A stretch of 64,000 nucleotides of DNA from Alentia gelatinosa (Eukaryota > Annelida > Polychaeta > Phyllodocida > Polynoidae). The notes beneath the pieces are model-generated. The model ran no database searches, was not told the DNA's origin, and saw only the letters and a program-made list of their open reading frames with translations. The first letter of the stretch is position 1; each line of letters opens with the position of its first letter. A program made the position numbers and the translations under genes. Below are positions 20,971-35,038 of this stretch, one piece after another. Where the stretch lies: NCBI GenBank assembly GCA_950022655.1, contig OX465589.1:32465970-32529969 (forward strand), read 5' to 3'.

Positions 20971-22729
20971 AGGCCTACTTAATTGGTCGCTAGTTTATGC
21001 AGCGACCTTGATATTGACTGCACTTGTTACTGATAGATTGGCCATCAACCCCTGTCTGTGCTGAGCTCCTCACTTTCAGTCGGATAGATTGACGTGCCGT
21101 ACCGTACGCAGAATTTAACTCACTGTCGCCCAAATTATCATAGCCCAAGACATCTAAGGATGATACGTACCAAATGCGGATATTCACTTCCAGTTAGAAT
21201 TCAGCCATGAGACTTTAACACCAGTTAGGGACACATATAACCTACGATCACCTAAAATATGAAGAAAATCGGCCAATTAGATCTAACGATATTCGTGTTT
21301 GAATCTGGTTGTATCAAATGCTGCTCTGGTGGCCAGTGTAGGCCTACTTAATTGGTCGCTAGTTTATGCAGCGACCTTGATATTGACTGCACTTGTTACT
21401 GATAGATTGGCCATCAACCCCTGTCTGTGCTGAGCTCCTCACTCTCAGTCGGATAGATTGACGTGCCGTACCGTACGCAGAATTTAACTGACTGTCGTCC
21501 AAATTATCATAGCCCAAGACATCTGAGGATGATGCGTACCAAATGCGGAAATTCACTTCCCGTTGGAATATGGCCATGAAACTTTAACACCAGTTAGGGA
21601 CACATATAACCTACGATCACCTAAAATATGAAGAAATTCGGCCGCTTGGATCTAACGACATTCACGTTTGAATATGGTTGTATCAAATGCTGCTCTGGTG
21701 GCCAGTGTACTGACGCTGGGTGACTATGATAAGAACTAACGTTTTAATTGACAGGTCCTGCCACCTGCTGTATTATGTGAAACCAGGTTCCTCACTACAT
21801 TCATAACGCCCTTAACATGCCCTCTTCCTGTCAGACTCAGTGGTCTAGAGGTAGTGTCAGCAAGGGAAACCTATGGTTGAGAGTTCAATCCCCTTCCATG
21901 CAGAGCGGGTTTTTTTTCAAGAGTCATGGGTGAGACAGTTAGGCTGGGTGAGACAGACTCAGGCAGAGTGAGACAGACTCAGGCAGGGTGAGACAGACTC
22001 GGGAAGGGTGAGTTGAGACAGACTCAGGCAGGGTGAGACAGACTCTGGCAGGATGATGAGAGACAGACTCAGGCAGGGTATAAAAGATACGGGCAGGGCG
22101 AGATAGGCTTGGGCAGGGTGATGAGAAACAGACTTGGACAATGTGAGACAGACATGGGCAGGATAATGTGAGACAAACTGGGGCAGGGTGAGACAGAGTC
22201 AGGCAGGGTGAGACAGACTCAGGAAGGGTGAGGTGAGACAGAGTCAGGCAGGGTGAGACAGACTTGGGCAGGGTGATGAGAGACAGACTCAGGCAGGGTA
22301 TGACAGACTTGGGTAGAGCGACATAGACTTGAGCAGAGTGATGAGAGACAGACTGGGGCAGGGTGAGACAGACTCACACAGGATGAGACAGACTCAGACA
22401 GGGTGAGACAGACTCGGGCAGGGTTAGGTAATACAGACTCAGGCAGGGTGAAACAGACTCGGTCAGGGTGAAGGGAGACAGACAGAGGGAGGGTATAACA
22501 GACATGGGCAGTTTCAGGTTAGACAGACTAGGGTAGGTCGAGACAGACTGGGGCAGGGTAAGTTGAGACAGACTGGGACAGGGTGAGAAAGACATGGGCA
22601 GGATAATGAGAGACAGACTGGGGCAGGGTTAGACAGAGTCAGGCAGGGTGAGACAGACTCGGGAAGGGTGAGACAATCTCGGGCAGGGTGATGAGAGACA
22701 GACTCAGGGAGGGTATGACAGACTCGGGC
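20971..22729 (+). repeat. Unit 12 (1759 bp)
   Basis: A1 20971-21339 with cactttcag, A2 21340-21708 (chimeric, gaaattcgg), linker 21709-21927 with acctgctg (tRNA-like 21834-21917), minisatellite 21928-22729 with aaagatacggg. Closest to unit 9. Confidence 0.97.
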
Positions 22730-24488
22730 AGGCCTACTTAATTGGTCGCTAGTTTATGCAGCGACCTTGAAATTGACTGCAATTGTTACTGATAGATTGG
22801 CCATCAACCCCTGTCTGTGCTGAGCTCCTCACTCTCAGTCGGATAGATTGACGTGCCGTACCGTACGCAGAATTTAACTCACTGTCGCCCAAATTATCAT
22901 AGCCCAAGACATCTAAGGATGATACGTACCAAATGCGGATATTCACTTCCAGTTAGAATTCAGCCATGAGACTTTAACACCAGTTAGGGACACATATAAC
23001 CTACGATCACCTAAAATATGAAGAAAATCGGCCAATTAGATCTAACGATATTCGTGTTTGAATCTGGTTGTAACAAATGCTGCTCTGGTGGCCAGTGTAG
23101 GCCTACTTAATTGGTCGCTAGTTTATGCAGCGACCTTGATATTGACTGCACTTGTTACTGATAGATTGGCCATCAACCCCTGTCTGTGCTGAGCTCCTCA
23201 CTCGCAGTCGAATAGATTGATGGGCCTTACCTTACGCAGAATTTAACTGACTGTCGTCCAAATTATCATAGCCCAAGACATCTGAGGATGATGCGTACCA
23301 AATGCGGAAATTCACTTCCCGTTGGAATATGGCCATGAAACTTTAACACCAGTTAGGGACACATATAACCTACGATCACCTAAAATATGAAGAAAATCGG
23401 CCGCTTGGATCTAACGACATTCACGTTTGAATATGGTTGTATCAAATGCTGCTCTGGTGGCCAGTGTACTGACGCTGGGTGACTATGATAAGAACTAACG
23501 TTTTAATTGACAGGTCCTGCCACCTGCTGTATTATGTGAAACCAGGTTCATCACTACATTCATAACGCCCTTAACATGCCCTCTTCCTGTCAGACTCAGT
23601 GGTCTAGAGGTAGTGTCAGCAAGGGAAACCTATGGTTGAGAGTTCAATCCCCTTCCATGCAGAGCGGGTTTTTTTTCAAGAGTCATGGGTGAGACAGTTA
23701 GGCTGGGTGAGACAGACTCAGGCAGAGTGAGACAGACTCAGGCAGGGTGAGACAGACTCGGGAAGGGTGAGTTGAGACAGACTCAGGCAGGGTGAGACAG
23801 ACTCTGGCAGGATGATGAGAGACAGACTCAGGCAGGGTATAAAAGACACGGGCAGGGCGAGATAGGCTTGGGCAGGGTGATGAGAAACAGACTTGGACAA
23901 TGTGAGACAGACATGGGCAGGATAATGTGAGACAAACTGGGGCAGGGTGAGACAGAGTCAGGCAGGGTGAGACAGACTCAGGAAGGGTGAGGTGAGACAG
24001 AGTCAGGCAGGGTGAGACAGACTTGGGCAGGGTGATGAGAGACAGACTCAGGCAGGGTATGACAGACTTGGGTAGAGCGACATAGACTTGAGCAGAGTGA
24101 TGAGAGACAGACTGGGGCAGGGTGAGACAGACTCACACAGGATGAGACAGACTCAGACAGGGTGAGACAGACTCGGGCAGGGTTAGGTAATACAGACTCA
24201 GGCAGGGTGAAACAGACTCGGTCAGGGTGAAGGGAGACAGACAGAGGGAGGGTATAACAGACATGGGCAGTTTCAGGTTAGACAGACTAGGGTAGGTCGA
24301 GACAGACTGGGGCAGGGTAAGTTGAGACAGACTGGGACAGGGTGAGAAAGACATGGGCAGGATAATGAGAGACAGACTGGGGCAGGGTTAGACAGAGTCA
24401 GGCAGGGTGAGACAGACTCGGGAAGGGTGAGACAATCTCGGGCAGGGTGATGAGAGACAGACTCAGGGAGGGTATGACAGACTCGGGC
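22730..24488 (+). repeat. Unit 13 (1759 bp)
   Basis: A1 22730-23098 with ttgaaattg/gcaattg and gtaacaaatg, A2 23099-23467 with cactcgcag, linker 23468-23686 with acctgctg and ggttcatcac (tRNA-like 23593-23676), minisatellite 23687-24488. The linker alleles are shared with unit 14. Confidence 0.97.
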
Positions 24489-26247
24489 AGGCCTACTTAA
24501 TTGGTCGCTAGTTTATGCAGCGACCTTGATATTGACTGCACTTGTTACTGATAGATTGGCCATCAACCCCTGTCTGTGCTGAGCTCCTCACTCTCAGTCG
24601 GATAGATTGACGTGCCGTACCGTACGCAGAATTTAACTCACTGTCGCCCAAATTATCATAGCCCAAGACATCTAAGGATGATACGTACCAAATGCGGATA
24701 TTCACTTCCAGTTAGAATTCAGCCATGAGACTTTAACACCAGTTAGGGACACATATAACCTACGATCACCTAAAATATGAAGAAAATCGGCCAATTAGAT
24801 CTAACGATATTCGTGTTTGAATCTGGTGCTATCAAATGCTGCTCTGGTGGCCAGTGTAGGCCTACTTAATTGGTCGCTAGTTTATGCAGCGACCTTGATA
24901 TTGACTGCACTTGTTACTGATAGATTGGCCATCAACCCCTGTCTGTGCTGAGCTCCTCACTCGCAGTCGAATAGATTGATGGGCCTTACCTTACGCAGAA
25001 TTTAACTGACTGTCGTCCAAATTATCATAGCCCAAGACATCTGAGGATGATGCGTACCAAATGCGGAAATTCACTTCCCGTTGGAATATGGCCATGAAAC
25101 TTTAACACCAGTTAGGGACACATATAACCTACGATCACCTAAAATATGAAGAAAATCGGCCGCTTGGATCTAACGACATTCACGTTTAAATATGGTTGTA
25201 TCAAATGCTGCTCTGGTGGCCAGTGTACTGACGCTGGGTGACTATGATAAGAACTAACGTTTTAATTGACAGGTCCTGCCACCTGCTGTATTATGTGAAA
25301 CCAGGTTCATCACTACATTCATAACGCCCTTAACATGCCCTCTTCCTGTCAGACTCAGTGGTCTAGAGGTAGTGTCAGCAAGGGAAACCTATGGTTGAGA
25401 GTTCAATCCCCTTCCATGCAGAGCGGGTTTTTTTTCAAGAGTCATGGGTGAGACAGTTAGGCTGGGTGAGACAGACTCAGGCAGAGTGAGACAGACTCAG
25501 GCAGGGTGAGACAGACTCGGGAAGGGTGAGTTGAGACAGACTCAGGCAGGGTGAGACAGACTCTGGCAGGATGATGAGAGACAGACTCAGGCAGGGTATA
25601 AAAGACACGGGCAGGGCGAGATAGGCTTGGGCAGGGTGATGAGAAACAGACTTGGACAATGTGAGACAGACATGGGCAGGATAATGTGAGACAAACTGGG
25701 GCAGGGTGAGACAGAGTCAGGCAGGGTGAGACAGACTCAGGAAGGGTGAGGTGAGACAGAGTCAGGCAGGGTGAGACAGACTTGGGCAGGGTGATGAGAG
25801 ACAGACTCAGGCAGGGTATGACAGACTTGGGTAGAGCGACATAGACTTGAGCAGAGTGATGAGAGACAGACTGGGGCAGGGTGAGACAGACTCACACAGG
25901 ATGAGACAGACTCAGACAGGGTGAGACAGACTCGGGCAGGGTTAGGTAATACAGACTCAGGCAGGGTGAAACAGACTCGGTCAGGGTGAAGGGAGACAGA
26001 CAGAGGGAGGGTATAACAGACATGGGCAGTTTCAGGTTAGACAGACTAGGGTAGGTCGAGACAGACTGGGGCAGGGTAAGTTGAGACAGACTGGGACAGG
26101 GTGAGAAAGACATGGGCAGGATAATGAGAGACAGACTGGGGCAGGGTTAGACAGAGTCAGGCAGGGTGAGACAGACTCGGGAAGGGTGAGACAATCTCGG
26201 GCAGGGTGATGAGAGACAGACTCAGGGAGGGTATGACAGACTCGGGC
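24489..26247 (+). repeat. Unit 14 (1759 bp)
   Basis: A1 24489-24857 ending with ggtgctatca (shared with units 15 and 22), A2 24858-25226 with cactcgcag and a private gtttaaata, linker 25227-25445 with acctgctg and ggttcatcac (tRNA-like 25352-25435), minisatellite 25446-26247. Confidence 0.97.
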
Positions 26248-28006
26248 AGGCCTACTTAATTGGTCGCTAGTTTATGCAGCGACCTTGATATTGACTGCAC
26301 TTGTTACTGATAGATTGGCCATCAACCCCTGTCTGTGCTGAGCTCCTCACTCTCAGTCGGATAGATTGACGTGCCGTACCGTACGCAGAATTTAACTCAC
26401 TGTCGCCCAAATTATCATAGCCCAAGACATCTAAGGATGATACGTACCAAATGCGGATATTCACTTCCAGTTAGAATTCAGCCATGAGACTTTAACACCA
26501 GTTAGGGACACATATAACCTACGATCACCTAAAATATGAAGAAAATCGGCCAATTAGATCTAACGATATTCGTGTTTGAATCTGGTGCTATCAAATGCTG
26601 CTCTGGTGGCCAGTGTAGGCCTACTTAATTGGTCGCTAGTTTATGCAGCGACCTTGATATTGACTGCACTTGTTACTGATAGATTGGCCATCAACCCCTG
26701 TCTGTGCTGAGCTCCTCACTCTCAGTCGAATAGATTGATGGGCCTTACCTTACGCAGAATTTAACTGACTGTCGTCCAAATTATCATAGCCCAAGACATC
26801 TGAGGATGATGCGTACCAAATGCGGAAATTCACTTCCCGTTGGAATATGGCCATGAAACTTTAACACCAGTTAGGGACACATATAACCTACGATCACCTA
26901 AAATATGAAGAAAATCGGCCGCTTGGATCTAACGACATTCACGTTTGAATATGGTTGTATCAAATGCTGCTGTGGTGGCCAGTGTACTGACGCTGGGTGA
27001 CTATGATAAGAACTAACGTTTTAATTGACAGGTCCTGCCACCTGGTGTATTATGTGAAACCAGGTTCCTCACTACATTCATAACGCCCTTAACATGCCCT
27101 CTTCCTGTCAGACTCAGTGGTCTAGAGGCAGTGTCAGCAAGGGAAACCTATGGTTGAGAATTCAATCCCCTTCAATGCAGAGCGGGTTTTTTTTCAAGAG
27201 TCATGGGTGAGACAGTTAGGCTGGGTGAGACAGACTCAGGCAGAGTGAGACAGACTCAGGCAGGGTGAGACAGACTCGGGAAGGGTGAGTTGAGACAGAC
27301 TCAGGCAGGGTGAGACAGACTCTGGCAGGATGATGAGAGACAGACTCAGGCAGGGTATAAAAGACACGGGCAGGGCGAGATAGGCTTGGGCAGGGTGATG
27401 AGAAACAGACTTGGACAATGTGAGACAGACATGGGCAGGATAATGTGAGACAAACTGGGGCAGGGTGAGACAGAGTCAGGCAGGGTGAGACAGACTCAGG
27501 AAGGGTGAGGTGAGACAGAGTCAGGCAGGGTGAGACAGACTTGGGCAGGGTGATGAGAGACAGACTCAGGCAGGGTATGACAGACTTGGGTAGAGCGACA
27601 TAGACTTGAGCAGAGTGATGAGAGACAGACTGGGGCAGGGTGAGACAGACTCACACAGGATGAGACAGACTCAGACAGGGTGAGACAGACTCGGGCAGGG
27701 TTAGGTAATACAGACTCAGGCAGGGTGAAACAGACTCGGTCAGGGTGAAGGGAGACAGACAGAGGGAGGGTATAACAGACATGGGCAGTTTCAGGTTAGA
27801 CAGACTAGGGTAGGTCGAGACAGACTGGGGCAGGGTAAGTTGAGACAGACTGGGACAGGGTGAGAAAGACATGGGCAGGATAATGAGAGACAGACTGGGG
27901 CAGGGTTAGACAGAGTCAGGCAGGGTGAGACAGACTCGGGAAGGGTGAGACAATCTCGGGCAGGGTGATGAGAGACAGACTCAGGGAGGGTATGACAGAC
28001 TCGGGC
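26248..28006 (+). repeat. Unit 15 (1759 bp, altered B box)
   Basis: A1 26248-26616 with ggtgctatca, A2 26617-26985 ending gctgtgg, linker 26986-27204 (tRNA-like 27111-27194), minisatellite 27205-28006. The linker has gaggcagtg, gagaattcaa (first B-box base changed, 27160) and ttcaatgc. Unit 22 shares all of these. Confidence 0.97.
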
Positions 28007-29765
28007 AGGCCTACTTAATTGGTCGCTAGTTTATGCAGCGACCTTGATATTGACTGCACTTGTTACTGATAGATTGGCCATCAACCCCTGTCTGTGCTGA
28101 GCTCCTCACTCTCAGTCGGATAGATTGACGTGCCGTACCGTACGCAGAATTTAACTCACTGTCGCCCAAATTATCATAGCCCAAGACATCTAAGGATGAT
28201 ACGTACCAAATGCGGAAATTCACTTCCATTTAGAATTCAGCCATGAGACTTTAACACCAGTTAGGGACACATATAACCTACGATCACCTAAAATATGAAG
28301 AAAATCGGCCAATTAGATCTAACGATATTCGTGTTTGAATCTGGTTGTATCAAATGCTGCTCTGGTGGCCAGTGTAGGCCTACTTAATTGGTCGCTAGTT
28401 TATGCAGCGACCTTGATATTGACTGCACTTGTTACTGATAGATTGGCCATCAACCCCTGTCTGTGCTGAGCTCCTCACTCTCAGTCGAATAGATTGATGG
28501 GCCTTACCTTACGCAGAATTTAACTGACTGTCGTCCAAATTATCATAGCCCAAGACATCTGAGGATGATGCGTACCAAATGCGGAAATTCACTTCCCGTT
28601 GGAATATGGCCATGAAACTTTAACACCAGTTAGGGACACATATAACCTACGATCACCTAAAATATGAAGAAAATCGGCCGCTTGGATCTAACGACATTCA
28701 CGTTTGAATATGGTTGTATCAAATGCTGCTCTGGTGGCCAGTGTACTGACGCTGGGTGACTATGATAAGAACTAACGTTTTAATTGACAGGTCCTGCCAC
28801 CTGGTGTATTATGTGAAACCAGGTTCCTCACTACATTCATAACGCCCTTAACATGCCCTCTTCCTGTCAGACTCAGTGGTCTAGAGGTAGTGTCAGCAAG
28901 GGAAACCTATGGTTGAGAGTTCAATCCCCTTCCATGCAGAGCGGGTTTTTTTTCAAGAGTCATGGGTGAGACAGTTAGGCTGGGTGAGACAGACTCAGGC
29001 AGAGTGAGACAGACTCAGGCAGGGTGAGACAGACTCGGGAAGGGTGAGTTGAGACAGACTCAGGCAGGGTGAGACAGACTCTGGCAGGATGATGAGAGAC
29101 AGACTCAGGCAGGGTATAAAAGACACGGGCAGGGCGAGATAGGCTTGGGCAGGGTGATGAGAAACAGACTTGGACAATGTGAGACAGACATGGGCAGGAT
29201 AATGTGAGACAAACTGGGGCAGGGTGAGACAGAGTCAGGCAGGGTGAGACAGACTCAGGAAGGGTGAGGTGAGACAGAGTCAGGCAGGGTGAGACAGACT
29301 TGGGCAGGGTGATGAGAGACAGACTCAGGCAGGGTATGACAGACTTGGGTAGAGCGACATAGACTTGAGCAGAGTGATGAGAGACAGACTGGGGCAGGGT
29401 GAGACAGACTCACACAGGATGAGACAGACTCAGACAGGGTGAGACAGACTCGGGCAGGGTTAGGTAATACAGACTCAGGCAGGGTGAAACAGACTCGGTC
29501 AGGGTGAAGGGAGACAGACAGAGGGAGGGTATAACAGACATGGGCAGTTTCAGGTTAGACAGACTAGGGTAGGTCGAGACAGACTGGGGCAGGGTAAGTT
29601 GAGACAGACTGGGACAGGGTGAGAAAGACATGGGCAGGATAATGAGAGACAGACTGGGGCAGGGTTAGACAGAGTCAGGCAGGGTGAGACAGACTCGGGA
29701 AGGGTGAGACAATCTCGGGCAGGGTGATGAGAGACAGACTCAGGGAGGGTATGACAGACTCGGGC
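28007..29765 (+). repeat. Unit 16 (1759 bp)
   Basis: A1 28007-28375 carrying the A2 allele gcggaaattc and a private ccatttagaattc, A2 28376-28744, linker 28745-28963 (tRNA-like 28870-28953), minisatellite 28964-29765. Confidence 0.97.
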
Positions 29766-31524
29766 AGGCCTACTTAATTGGTCGCTAGTTTATGCAGCGA
29801 CCTTGATATTGACTGCACTTGTTACTGATAGATTGGCCATCAACCCCTGTCTGTGCTGAGCTCCTCACTCTCAGTCGGATAGATTGACGTGCCGTACCGT
29901 ACGCAGAATTTAACTCACTGTCGCCCAAATTATCATAGCCCAAGACATCTAAGGATGATACGTACCAAATGCGGATATTCACTTCCAGTTAGAATTCAGC
30001 CATGAGACTTTAACACCAGTTAGGGACACATATAACCTACAATCACCTAAAATATGAAGAAAATCGGCCAATTAGATCTAACGATATTCGTGTTTGAATC
30101 TGGTTGTAACAAATGCTGCTCTGGTGGCCAGTGTAGGCCTACTTAATTGGTCGCTAGTTTATGCAGCGACCTTGATATTGACTGCACTTGTTACTGATAG
30201 ATTGGCCATCAACCCCTGTCTGTGCTGAGCTCCTCACTCTCAGTCGAATAGATTGATGGGCCTTACCTTACGCAGAATTTAACTGACTGTCGTCCAAATT
30301 ATCATAGCCCAAGACATCTGAGGATGATGCGTACCAAATGCGGAAATTCACTTCCCGTTGGAATATGGCCATGAAACTTTAACACCAGTTAGGGACACAT
30401 ATAACCTACGATCACCTAAAATATGAAGAAAATCGGCCGCTTGGATCTAACGACATTCACGTTTGAATATGGTTGTATCAAATGCTGCTCTGGTGGCCAG
30501 TGTACTGACGCTGGGTGACTATGATAAGAACTAACGTTTTAATTGACAGGTCCTGCCACCTGGTGTATTATGTGAAACCAGGTTCCTCACTACATTCATA
30601 ACGCCCTTAACATGCCCTCTTCCTGTCAGACTCAGTGGTCTAGAGGTAGTGTCAGCAAGGGAAACCTATGGTTGAGAGTTCAATCCCCTTCCATGCAGAG
30701 CGGGTTTTTTTTCAAGAGTCATGGGTGAGACAGTTAGGCTGGGTGAGACAGACTCAGGCAGAGTGAGACAGACTCAGGCAGGGTGAGACAGACTCGGGAA
30801 GGGTGAGTTGAGACAGACTCAGGCAGGGTGAGACAGACTCTGGCAGGATGATGAGAGACAGACTCAGGCAGGGTATAAAAGACACGGGCAGGGCGAGATA
30901 GGCTTGGGCAGGGTGATGAGAAACAGACTTGGACAATGTGAGACAGACATGGGCAGGATAATGTGAGACAAACTGGGGCAGGGTGAGACAGAGTCAGGCA
31001 GGGTGAGACAGACTCAGGAAGGGTGAGGTGAGACAGAGTCAGGCAGGGTGAGACAGACTTGGGCAGGGTGATGAGAGACAGACTCAGGCAGGGTATGACA
31101 GACTTGGGTAGAGCGACATAGACTTGAGCAGAGTGATGAGAGACAGACTGGGGCAGGGTGAGACAGACTCACACAGGATGAGACAGACTCAGACAGGGTG
31201 AGACAGACTCGGGCAGGGTTAGGTAATACAGACTCAGGCAGGGTGAAACAGACTCGGTCAGGGTGAAGGGAGACAGACAGAGGGAGGGTATAACAGACAT
31301 GGGCAGTTTCAGGTTAGACAGACTAGGGTAGGTCGAGACAGACTGGGGCAGGGTAAGTTGAGACAGACTGGGACAGGGTGAGAAAGACATGGGCAGGATA
31401 ATGAGAGACAGACTGGGGCAGGGTTAGACAGAGTCAGGCAGGGTGAGACAGACTCGGGAAGGGTGAGACAATCTCGGGCAGGGTGATGAGAGACAGACTC
31501 AGGGAGGGTATGACAGACTCGGGC
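29766..31524 (+). repeat. Unit 17 (1759 bp)
   Basis: A1 29766-30134 with cctacaatcac and gtaacaaatg, A2 30135-30503, linker 30504-30722 (tRNA-like 30629-30712), minisatellite 30723-31524. Close to units 6 and 31. Confidence 0.97.
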
Positions 31525-33281
31525 AGGCCTACTTAATTGGTCGCTAGTTTATGCAGCGACCTTGATATTGACTGCACTTGTTACTGATAGATTGGCCATC
31601 AACCCCTGTCTGTGCTGAGCTCCTCACTCTCAGTCGGATAGATTGACGTGCCGTACCGTACGCAGAATTTAACTCAGTCGCCCAAATTATCATAGCCCAA
31701 GACATCTAAGGATGATACGTACCAAATGCGGATATTCACTTCCAGTTAGAATTCAGCCATGAGACTTTAACACCAGTTAGGGACACATATAACCTACGAT
31801 CACCTAAAATATGAAGAAAATCGGCCAATTAGATCTAACGATATTCGTGTTTGAATCTGGTTGTATCAAATGCTGCTCTGGTGGCCAGTGTAGGCCTACT
31901 TAATTGGTCGCTAGTTTATGCAGCGACCTTGATATTGACTGCACTTGTTACTGATAGATTGGCCATCAACCCCTGTCTGTGCTGAGCTCCTCACTCTCAG
32001 TCGGATAGATTGACGTGCCGTACCGTACGCAGAATTTAACTGACTGTCGTCCAAATTATCATAGCCCAAGACATCTGAGGATGATGCGTACCAAATGCGG
32101 AAATTCACTTCCCGTTGGAATATGGCCATGAAACTTTAACACCAGTTAGGGACACATATAACCTACGATCACCTAAAATATGAAGAAATTCGGCCGCTTG
32201 GATCTAACGACATTCACGTTTGAATATGGTTGTATCAAATGCTGCTCTGGTGGCCAGTGTACTGACGCTGGGTGACTATGATAAGAACTAACGTTTTAAT
32301 TGACAGGTCCTGCCACCTGGTGTATTATGTGAAACCAGGTTCCTCACTACATTCATAACGCCCTTAACATGCCCTCTTCCTGTCAGACTCAGTGGTCTAG
32401 AGGTAGTGTCAGCAAGGGAAACCTATGGTTGAGAGTTCAATCCCCTTCCATGCAGAGCGGGTTTTTTTTCAAGAGTCATGGGTGAGACAGTTAGGCTGGG
32501 TGAGACAGACTCAGGCAGAGTGAGACAGACTCAGGCAGGGTGAGACAGACTCGGGAAGGGTGAGTTGAGACAGACTCAGGCAGGGTGAGACAGACTCTGG
32601 CAGGATGATGAGAGACAGACTCAGGCAGGGTATAAAAGACACGGGCAGGGCGAGATAGGCTTGGGCAGGGTGATGAGAAACAGACTTGGACAATGTGAGA
32701 CAGACATGGGCAGGATAATGTGAGACAAACTGGGGCAGGGTGAGACAGAGTCAGGCAGGGTGAGACAGACTCAGGAAGGGTGAGGTGAGACAGAGTCAGG
32801 CAGGGTGAGACAGACTTGGGCAGGGTGATGAGAGACAGACTCAGGCAGGGTATGACAGACTTGGGTAGAGCGACATAGACTTGAGCAGAGTGATGAGAGA
32901 CAGACTGGGGCAGGGTGAGACAGACTCACACAGGATGAGACAGACTCAGACAGGGTGAGACAGACTCGGGCAGGGTTAGGTAATACAGACTCAGGCAGGG
33001 TGAAACAGACTCGGTCAGGGTGAAGGGAGACAGACAGAGGGAGGGTATAACAGACATGGGCAGTTTCAGGTTAGACAGACTAGGGTAGGTCGAGACAGAC
33101 TGGGGCAGGGTAAGTTGAGACAGACTGGGACAGGGTGAGAAAGACATGGGCAGGATAATGAGAGACAGACTGGGGCAGGGTTAGACAGAGTCAGGCAGGG
33201 TGAGACAGACTCGGGAAGGGTGAGACAATCTCGGGCAGGGTGATGAGAGACAGACTCAGGGAGGGTATGACAGACTCGGGC
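31525..33281 (+). repeat. Unit 18 (1757 bp)
   Basis: A1 31525-31891 with the 2-bp deletion, A2 31892-32260 (chimeric, gaaattcgg), linker 32261-32479 (tRNA-like 32386-32469), minisatellite 32480-33281. It shares its whole marker set with unit 19. Confidence 0.97.
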
Positions 33282-35038
33282 AGGCCTACTTAATTGGTCG
33301 CTAGTTTATGCAGCGACCTTGATATTGACTGCACTTGTTACTGATAGATTGGCCATCAACCCCTGTCTGTGCTGAGCTCCTCACTCTCAGTCGGATAGAT
33401 TGACGTGCCGTACCGTACGCAGAATTTAACTCAGTCGCCCAAATTATCATAGCCCAAGACATCTAAGGATGATACGTACCAAATGCGGATATTCACTTCC
33501 AGTTAGAATTCAGCCATGAGACTTTAACACCAGTTAGGGACACATATAACCTACGATCACCTAAAATATGAAGAAAATCGGCCAATTAGATCTAACGATA
33601 TTCGTGTTTGAATCTGGTTGTATCAAATGCTGCTCTGGTGGCCAGTGTAGGCCTACTTAATTGGTCGCTAGTTTATGCAGCGACCTTGATATTGACTGCA
33701 CTTGTTACTGATAGATTGGCCATCAACCCCTGTCTGTGCTGAGCTCCTCACTCTCAGTCGGATAGATTGACGTGCCGTACCGTACGCAGAATTTAACTGA
33801 CTGTCGTCCAAATTATCATAGCCCAAGACATCTGAGGATGATGCGTACCAAATGCGGAAATTCACTTCCCGTTGGAATATGGCCATGAAACTTTAACACC
33901 AGTTAGGGACACATATAACCTACGATCACCTAAAATATGAAGAAATTCGGCCGCTTGGATCTAACGACATTCACGTTTGAATATGGTTGTATCAAATGCT
34001 GCTCTGGTGGCCAGTGTACTGACGCTGGGTGACTATGATAAGAACTAACGTTTTAATTGACAGGTCCTGCCACCTGGTGTATTATGTGAAACCAGGTTCC
34101 TCACTACATTCATAACGCCCTTAACATGCCCTCTTCCTGTCAGACTCAGTGGTCTAGAGGTAGTGTCAGCAAGGGAAACCTATGGTTGAGAGTTCAATCC
34201 CCTTCCATGCAGAGCGGGTTTTTTTTCAAGAGTCATGGGTGAGACAGTTAGGCTGGGTGAGACAGACTCAGGCAGAGTGAGACAGACTCAGGCAGGGTGA
34301 GACAGACTCGGGAAGGGTGAGTTGAGACAGACTCAGGCAGGGTGAGACAGACTCTGGCAGGATGATGAGAGACAGACTCAGGCAGGGTATAAAAGACACG
34401 GGCAGGGCGAGATAGGCTTGGGCAGGGTGATGAGAAACAGACTTGGACAATGTGAGACAGACATGGGCAGGATAATGTGAGACAAACTGGGGCAGGGTGA
34501 GACAGAGTCAGGCAGGGTGAGACAGACTCAGGAAGGGTGAGGTGAGACAGAGTCAGGCAGGGTGAGACAGACTTGGGCAGGGTGATGAGAGACAGACTCA
34601 GGCAGGGTATGACAGACTTGGGTAGAGCGACATAGACTTGAGCAGAGTGATGAGAGACAGACTGGGGCAGGGTGAGACAGACTCACACAGGATGAGACAG
34701 ACTCAGACAGGGTGAGACAGACTCGGGCAGGGTTAGGTAATACAGACTCAGGCAGGATGAAACAGACTCGGTCAGGGTGAAGGGAGACAGACAGAGGGAG
34801 GGTATAACAGACATGGGCAGTTTCAGGTTAGACAGACTAGGGTAGGTCGAGACAGACTGGGGCAGGGTAAGTTGAGACAGACTGGGACAGGGTGAGAAAG
34901 ACATGGGCAGGATAATGAGAGACAGACTGGGGCAGGGTTAGACAGAGTCAGGCAGGGTGAGACAGACTCGGGAAGGGTGAGACAATCTCGGGCAGGGTGA
35001 TGAGAGACAGACTCAGGGAGGGTATGACAGACTCGGGC
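33282..35038 (+). repeat. Unit 19 (1757 bp)
   Basis: A1 33282-33648 with the 2-bp deletion, A2 33649-34017 (chimeric, gaaattcgg), linker 34018-34236 (tRNA-like 34143-34226), minisatellite 34237-35038 with caggatgaaac, shared only with unit 20. Confidence 0.97.
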
